Notes under the pieces: generated by a model
Told to the model about the DNA's origin: nothing
The model's input: the letters and a program-made list of their open reading frames with translations, nothing else
Databases searched by the model: none
Part shown: one piece after another, positions 60,110-64,000 of the stretch
Layout of the letters: every line of letters begins with the position of its first letter
How positions within the stretch are numbered: position 1 is the stretch's first letter
Translations under genes and position numbers: made by a program
NCBI GenBank assembly: GCA_028015205.1
Contig: CM051519.1
Location: 91,719,539-91,783,538 of the forward strand
DNA from: Mytilisepta virgata
Taxonomy: Eukaryota; Mollusca; Bivalvia; Mytilida; Mytilidae
Direction: 5' to 3'
DNA length: 64,000 nt

Positions 60110-61060
60110 GCTAACCTATGTGATCTATTGCCATCACTGCATCCATTGTCTGTCCTCGTCTGGCGTAAACTTTCCTTGAAAGATCTCCTGAAACAACTGG
60201 GAATAACCTTTGTTGGAATGATTCTGTTACTAAAACTGTAAACTAGAGGCTCTCAAGAGCATGTATCGCTCACCTGGATTAACTTGTCCACCTTCAGCAG
60301 GACTGAAAATTTAAGTGTAGCAGTTATCTTGGCTGGTTTTCCCATAGGTACAATGTTAAACAAAGTTGGAGTGGTGGCCATCTTAGCTGACATTCATGGT
60401 TATCAAACACAATTCTGAAAGATGACCATTGCTGTAATTAGGCTGGTTTAAAATGGCCAAGTTTAAGGTAAGATGATATTCAAATTAAATTTTCCCAAAG
60501 GGTCCTACGTTAAACTAAGTTCAGCTTCGACGACCATATTGATTGACAGGCCAGGTCAGCAGCTACAATTCTAAAAGAGGACCATCTAATGACCATTGCT
60601 TCCAAATCTGGTCCCAATTGGCCAAATGGTCTCGGACAAAACGATTTTTGCATAGGGTCCTAAGAAACTAAGTTCAGCAATGGCGGCCATCTGGGTTGTC
60701 CAGTTCATCGGACATAATTCTGAAAGAGAACCATCTAAGGACCATTGGTTCCAATTGGCCCAGTAGTTTCAGATAAGAAGATTATTTAATGAATTTTCCC
60801 ATAGTGTCCTATGTTCAACCCCTGTTCAGCTGTGGCAGCCATCTTTGTTGACATTCCGGGTCATCGGACAGTTCAGAAAGAGGACCATTTAAGGACCATT
60901 TCTGCCAAGTTGGTTATAAGAGGCTGTGTAGTTTCAGACAAGAAGATTTTTTAATGAATTTTCCATAGAGTCCTATGGCTGTGGCAGCCATCTTGGTTGA
61001 CAGTCCAGGTCATCCGACACAATTCTGAAAGAGGACGATCTAAGGACCCGATATATGTTC
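60110..61060 (-). mobile_element. Helitron-like repeats, CTAG hairpin end at 60247
   Basis: CTAGAGGCTCTCAAGAGCAT at 60244-60263 is the minus-strand 3' hairpin end. To its right are four or five ~150-bp subunits with AAAGAGGACCATCTAAGGAC and GTTGACAxTCCxGGTCAT, the inverse of the blocks at 31400-31800. Just left, 60110-60240 contains a worn plus-strand 5' end (TTTAGCTAACC...CCATCACTGC). Confidence 0.5.
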
Positions 61061-61306
61061 TAAAATCTAGCCTTGGTTGAAATGGAGTCGATGTTATGGA
61101 CGGCAATCCATAGTTCAAAGACTGAGCATTAGTTGTTTGTACCGGTGCGGGCCGAGTATAATGGTTGCCTTGGCTTTTGTTAATTCAGGAATATCCACTT
61201 TGGTGTCTCTGGGTGTTTGGGTAAGTGTTGCATTTTCATTCGTTGTTCATGGTGAAGTCGTTACAGGATTAACACCCGTGCCCTCGTGTGAAGCCGCATG
61301 CATTCT

Positions 61307-61800
61307 TTAATTCAGATTCTTAATTCTACTTCGATGGTAAATCTGATACTGAGTCACTCCTGTTTCCTTTTTGGTGTCTAAGAGAGTCATTTCTGCTTTC
61401 AACCATGCTTTTTTCCTTGCTTCACATGCTGCTTCTTGAATCGTTTTCTCGTTGAGGTCAGCCTTATGCGCTATTCGTGCTGCTTCTTGAATCGTTTGCT
61501 CGTTGAGGTCAGCCTTATGCGCTATTCGTGCTGCTTCTTGAATCCTTTTCTTTTCGATTTTAGCGTTTTGGTTCTCCATTGCCATTTGTTTTTCAGCATA
61601 ACGAATGCTTACTTTTAATGCCTCCACTTTGGCTCTAGATTATTTTGCTAACACTAGTGGAATCTGAATTTGTAGTGTGTTGAAGCTTTACCGCTAGATT
61701 TACGAGATCTTGTTGATTTGGCTTGGCTCTTGACTTGTTTCTTTTCTCGTATTTTGCCTGTACAAGTATCGAATAACCGCTTTGGTACATCTGAAACGGT
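61307..61800 (-). pseudogene. Coiled-coil, gag-like retroelement fragment
   Basis: From 61800 the minus strand encodes VPKRLFDTCTGKIREKKQ and a Lys/Ser/Arg-rich stretch. After stops and a frame change, a 106-codon frame (61627-61307) gives EALKVSIRYAEKQMAMENQN, then IQEAARIAHKADLNEQT repeated about 2.5 times (60-bp DNA repeat at 61430-61545). Alpha-helical, charged, heptad-like sequence with a basic N-terminal region resembles gag-type proteins of retroelements. No protease, RT or LTR is seen. Confidence 0.3.
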
Positions 61801-62481
61801 AATAAATGCCTCCAAATCCTTAATTTTTACTCAGTTTAGTTTCATTGTGCAGTCAGGTAACCGTAATATTCATCCCTAAGTCTTTTATATTTATTGAATG
61901 CTTGAATGCTTTTCTGTTCCAGTTTAGGGGACGACCATTTGATATTCTGGGGGGTGGGAGGGGGGGGGGGCAGGAGGATTTTGAAAATAAATAACTCAGC
62001 TCTAATAATAACAAAAATGAATGATTTGTTCTGTGGTAGTTTGAAAATAAATAACCTGACCTACAATGTATTGAAAACAAATCACTCGGCAGGTCTTTTA
62101 AACCATTTCATAAATGCATGTTTTAAAGCATGATATTGCACCAGATTCTACCAAAATTCGTCTTTTTTCATATTGTTTTCGGGAAAAACTTCCCAAATCT
62201 TTTAATAATATATAAACTACACCATATAAAAATATTAATGCTTTTGAAATGTCTGAAAATGCGTTTCATTTCACTTGAGGTATATTGTCTCATGAACATT
62301 TACCTCACTTTAATACCTTTTCCTATTTTAACCTATATTGTTTTTTTGTACGTATGCAATATATGCAGTTTTGAATCCAGAAGATTCATTTCCAGAGGAT
62401 GATGATTAATTTCGATTAAATGGTACATAATGTATTTCATCTCATCGAATTTATAAGATGTAAGTATAAACTTATTATACT

Positions 62482-62487
<6 letters not shown>

Positions 62488-62556
<69 letters not shown>
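62488..62556. repeat. (TA)n microsatellite, ~34 units
   Basis: A pure TA run of about 69 bp inside the TIR element. It produces a spurious Tyr-Ile reading frame on the minus strand. Confidence 0.95.
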
Positions 62557-62559
<3 letters not shown>

Positions 62560-62711
62560 ACATACCTGTACATTTAACTTAAACTTCTGAAATATAAATC
62601 TGCATTCCATTTTCCTTTCTCCTTTACTTTAAACAGAGCAATACACAATACGACATGAATGTACAACCATGCATTATAAACAGTGCATATTTCTATTTGC
62701 ACCTATATTTC

Positions 62712-62914
62712 AGTTTCTTGATTTTGCAGTTATGAACTCGGTGCACAGATTTATGGCAATGGTGGCCATTTTTTGTGCTAGCATCAAACACAAGAACAAA
62801 TGGTATCTTTATGATGGTCTTAAAGAATACCACAGTGATGGACAGGGACTGAGACTGCAAGGTGGAACAGCCAAAATTCCGAACAGATACAACCTTGAAC
62901 GAGGCAGAAAATAA
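62712..62914 (+). CDS. Possible captured exon, USP-C-terminus-like
   Basis: After a TTTTGCAG acceptor-like site (62730), the frame reads MNSVHRFMAMVAIFCASIKH, then KNKWYLYDGLKEYHSDGQGL and ends at TAA 62914. The pattern H-x(3)A-V...W-LYDGL is reminiscent of the His-containing C-terminal part of ubiquitin-specific proteases, where H and WY-YDD are conserved. This is a weak resemblance and the fragment lies inside a transposon. Confidence 0.25.
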
Positions 62915-63441
62915 ATAATCTGTCTTTATTTTCCACAAAAATAAATAACCCATCCAAAACAAATCCTCCTGCCCCCCCCCCCCCCCCCCCAGAATATTAA
63001 ATGGTCGTCCCCTTAAGACTTCATCTTTTCTGTGGGAGGTGTGCTTGACTCTTTATTATTGCATCACAGATTTTCCAGAGTAGCCCAATGTCTTTGACAA
63101 AGTTCCCCTTTCTTTCGGTGAATACTTCTTTGCACTTCACAGTTAAGGGTCAAATTCTGGATTTGGAGGGTGCGTCCACGCAGGTTCCAGTCTCGAGTAT
63201 TTCCGGATCTATCGTGTCAATTTCGGACATGGTTCAATGGTTTTTACAGGTATTTCTGGGAAATATAAACAGAAATTACATAATAAGATCTTATGTTAGC
63301 AAAACTAAATTTAACTGGGAATTTTATCTCTTAATTACCCTTAGAAATTAAACAGTACTAATCTAGCTTTATTAGAAGTGGTGTAAAATTACTTCAGGGA
63401 AAACTTCTACCTGTTACAGTGTCTCTTGGGTTAGCCAAGTA

Positions 63442-63707
63442 AGGGGACGACCATTTGATATAAATAACTCAGCCTTGATAATAACAAAAATAAATGGTTT
63501 GTTCTGTGGTTGTTTGAAAATAAATAACCTGACCTACAATGTATTGAAAATAAATAACTCGGCAGGTCTTTTAAACCATTTTATAAATGCATGTTTTAAA
63601 GCATGAGATGGCACCAGATTCTACCAAAATTCGTCTTTTTTCATATTTTTTTCGGGAAAAACTTCCCAAATCTTTTAATAATATATAAACTACACCATAT
63701 AGAATAA
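63442..63707 (+). mobile_element. Second copy of the GGGGACGACC element, left part
   Basis: AAGGGGACGACCATTTGATA, then the same order of words as 61926-62220 (TAACCTGACCTACAATGTAT, CGGCAGGTCTTTTAAACCAT, ACCAAAATTCGTC). It lacks the poly-G block and is cut at 63707 by the next repeat. Confidence 0.75.
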
Positions 63708-64000
63708 GAATAAGAATTTTTTATTTCCAATAAAGGGCCCATTAAGAGCAAGCAATCAAATACAAATGATTTATATCATTGGAGGTACATATACGATTCA
63801 TATACAGTTTACATATATATATTTAAACCCACAATAACTGCAGTCAGGTCAGAGCCATACTACATGCACAATATCTATATTATCATAATATACCAATTAA
63901 AATATTTGCATGTTATTAGGTTACACTCCACAAATTAATAGTACCATTTTCTATGTGAAGTGAGCTAACAAATGCCATGCTCTTGTGCCATCTTCAGAGT
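63708..64000 (-). mobile_element. LINE 3'-end-like sequence running off the window
   Basis: AGAATAAGAATAAG then TTTATTTCCAATAAAGGGCC matches the block at 32057. Minus-strand orientation, 3' end at 63708; the body continues beyond base 64000. Confidence 0.45.

Larger units (their letters stand above)
61926..63014. mobile_element. TIR element with GGGGACGACC tips and poly-G tracts
   Basis: AGGGGACGACCATTTGATAT, TCTGGG, a G-run and CAGGAGGATTT at 61926-61981 are mirrored at 62966-63014 (AATCCTCCTG, C-run, GAATATTAAATGGTCGTCCC). Just inside, GAAAATAAATAAC words repeat. The interior holds the (TA)n tract and a possible exon. A second partial copy lies at 63442. Confidence 0.7.

Noticed and set aside
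62333..62563. Minus-strand frame with Tyr-Ile repeats
   Set aside because: It is produced by the (TA)n microsatellite.

Overview
The window is metazoan nuclear DNA: AT-rich, intron-bearing and crowded with decayed transposons. The host genes, the tRNA-headed SINEs and the repeat families (short-unit arrays behind GTCTGTCCGTCC tracts, GGGAGGTAA palindromes, hairpin-plus-CTAG termini) point to a bivalve mollusc, probably mytilid-like. That assignment is inference from repeat style, not a database match.

Two host genes are supported. (1) The 5' coding part of a mitochondrial inner-membrane protease subunit 2 gene (IMMP2L type) lies on the minus strand: coding exons at 9099-8992 and 8777-8677, the remaining exons not found. 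(2) A complete p38-type MAP kinase gene (MAPK14/11 family) lies on the plus strand from 22899 to 56243. Its twelve coding positions add up to 1062 nt (353 aa plus stop). The two genes are divergent, about 13.8 kb apart.

The main discovery is the p38 gene structure. Three coding positions are present as two intact, equal-length exon copies: exon 1 (22899-23020 and 35651-35772, 122 nt each), exon 6 with the catalytic loop (43471-43518 and 43554-43601, 48 nt each, only 35 nt apart) and exon 9 (48531-48610 and 51187-51266, 80 nt each). A fourth, exon 7, ends in a 21-nt tandem duplication that copies its own splice donor. Up to 16 kinase isoforms are possible from one locus, varying the Gly-rich loop, the catalytic loop, the segment after APE and the alpha-G region/MAPK insert. 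The exon 9 pair is reminiscent of the mammalian CSBP1/CSBP2 alternative; I do not know the other duplications from described p38 genes.

Layout: 1-12 kb holds small transposons, LINE scraps and the IMMP2L exons. 12.2-17.5 kb is a 5'-truncated LINE on the minus strand, split by a 4.4-kb array of a 33-bp unit that sits between 7-bp direct repeats. 17.5-22.4 kb is mostly featureless and then carries a LINE reverse transcriptase. 22.9-56.2 kb is p38, with introns full of tandem arrays, Helitron-like elements, SINEs, a second broken LINE just upstream of exon 1B, and in intron 11 a long-TIR Mutator-like element carrying an OTU-domain pseudogene. 56-60 kb is AT-rich 3' flank or 3'UTR. 60-64 kb holds Helitron-like repeats, a gag-like fragment and a poly-G terminal-inverted-repeat element.

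All exon calls come from reading frames, splice sites and remembered family motifs; no alignment or transcript evidence was available.
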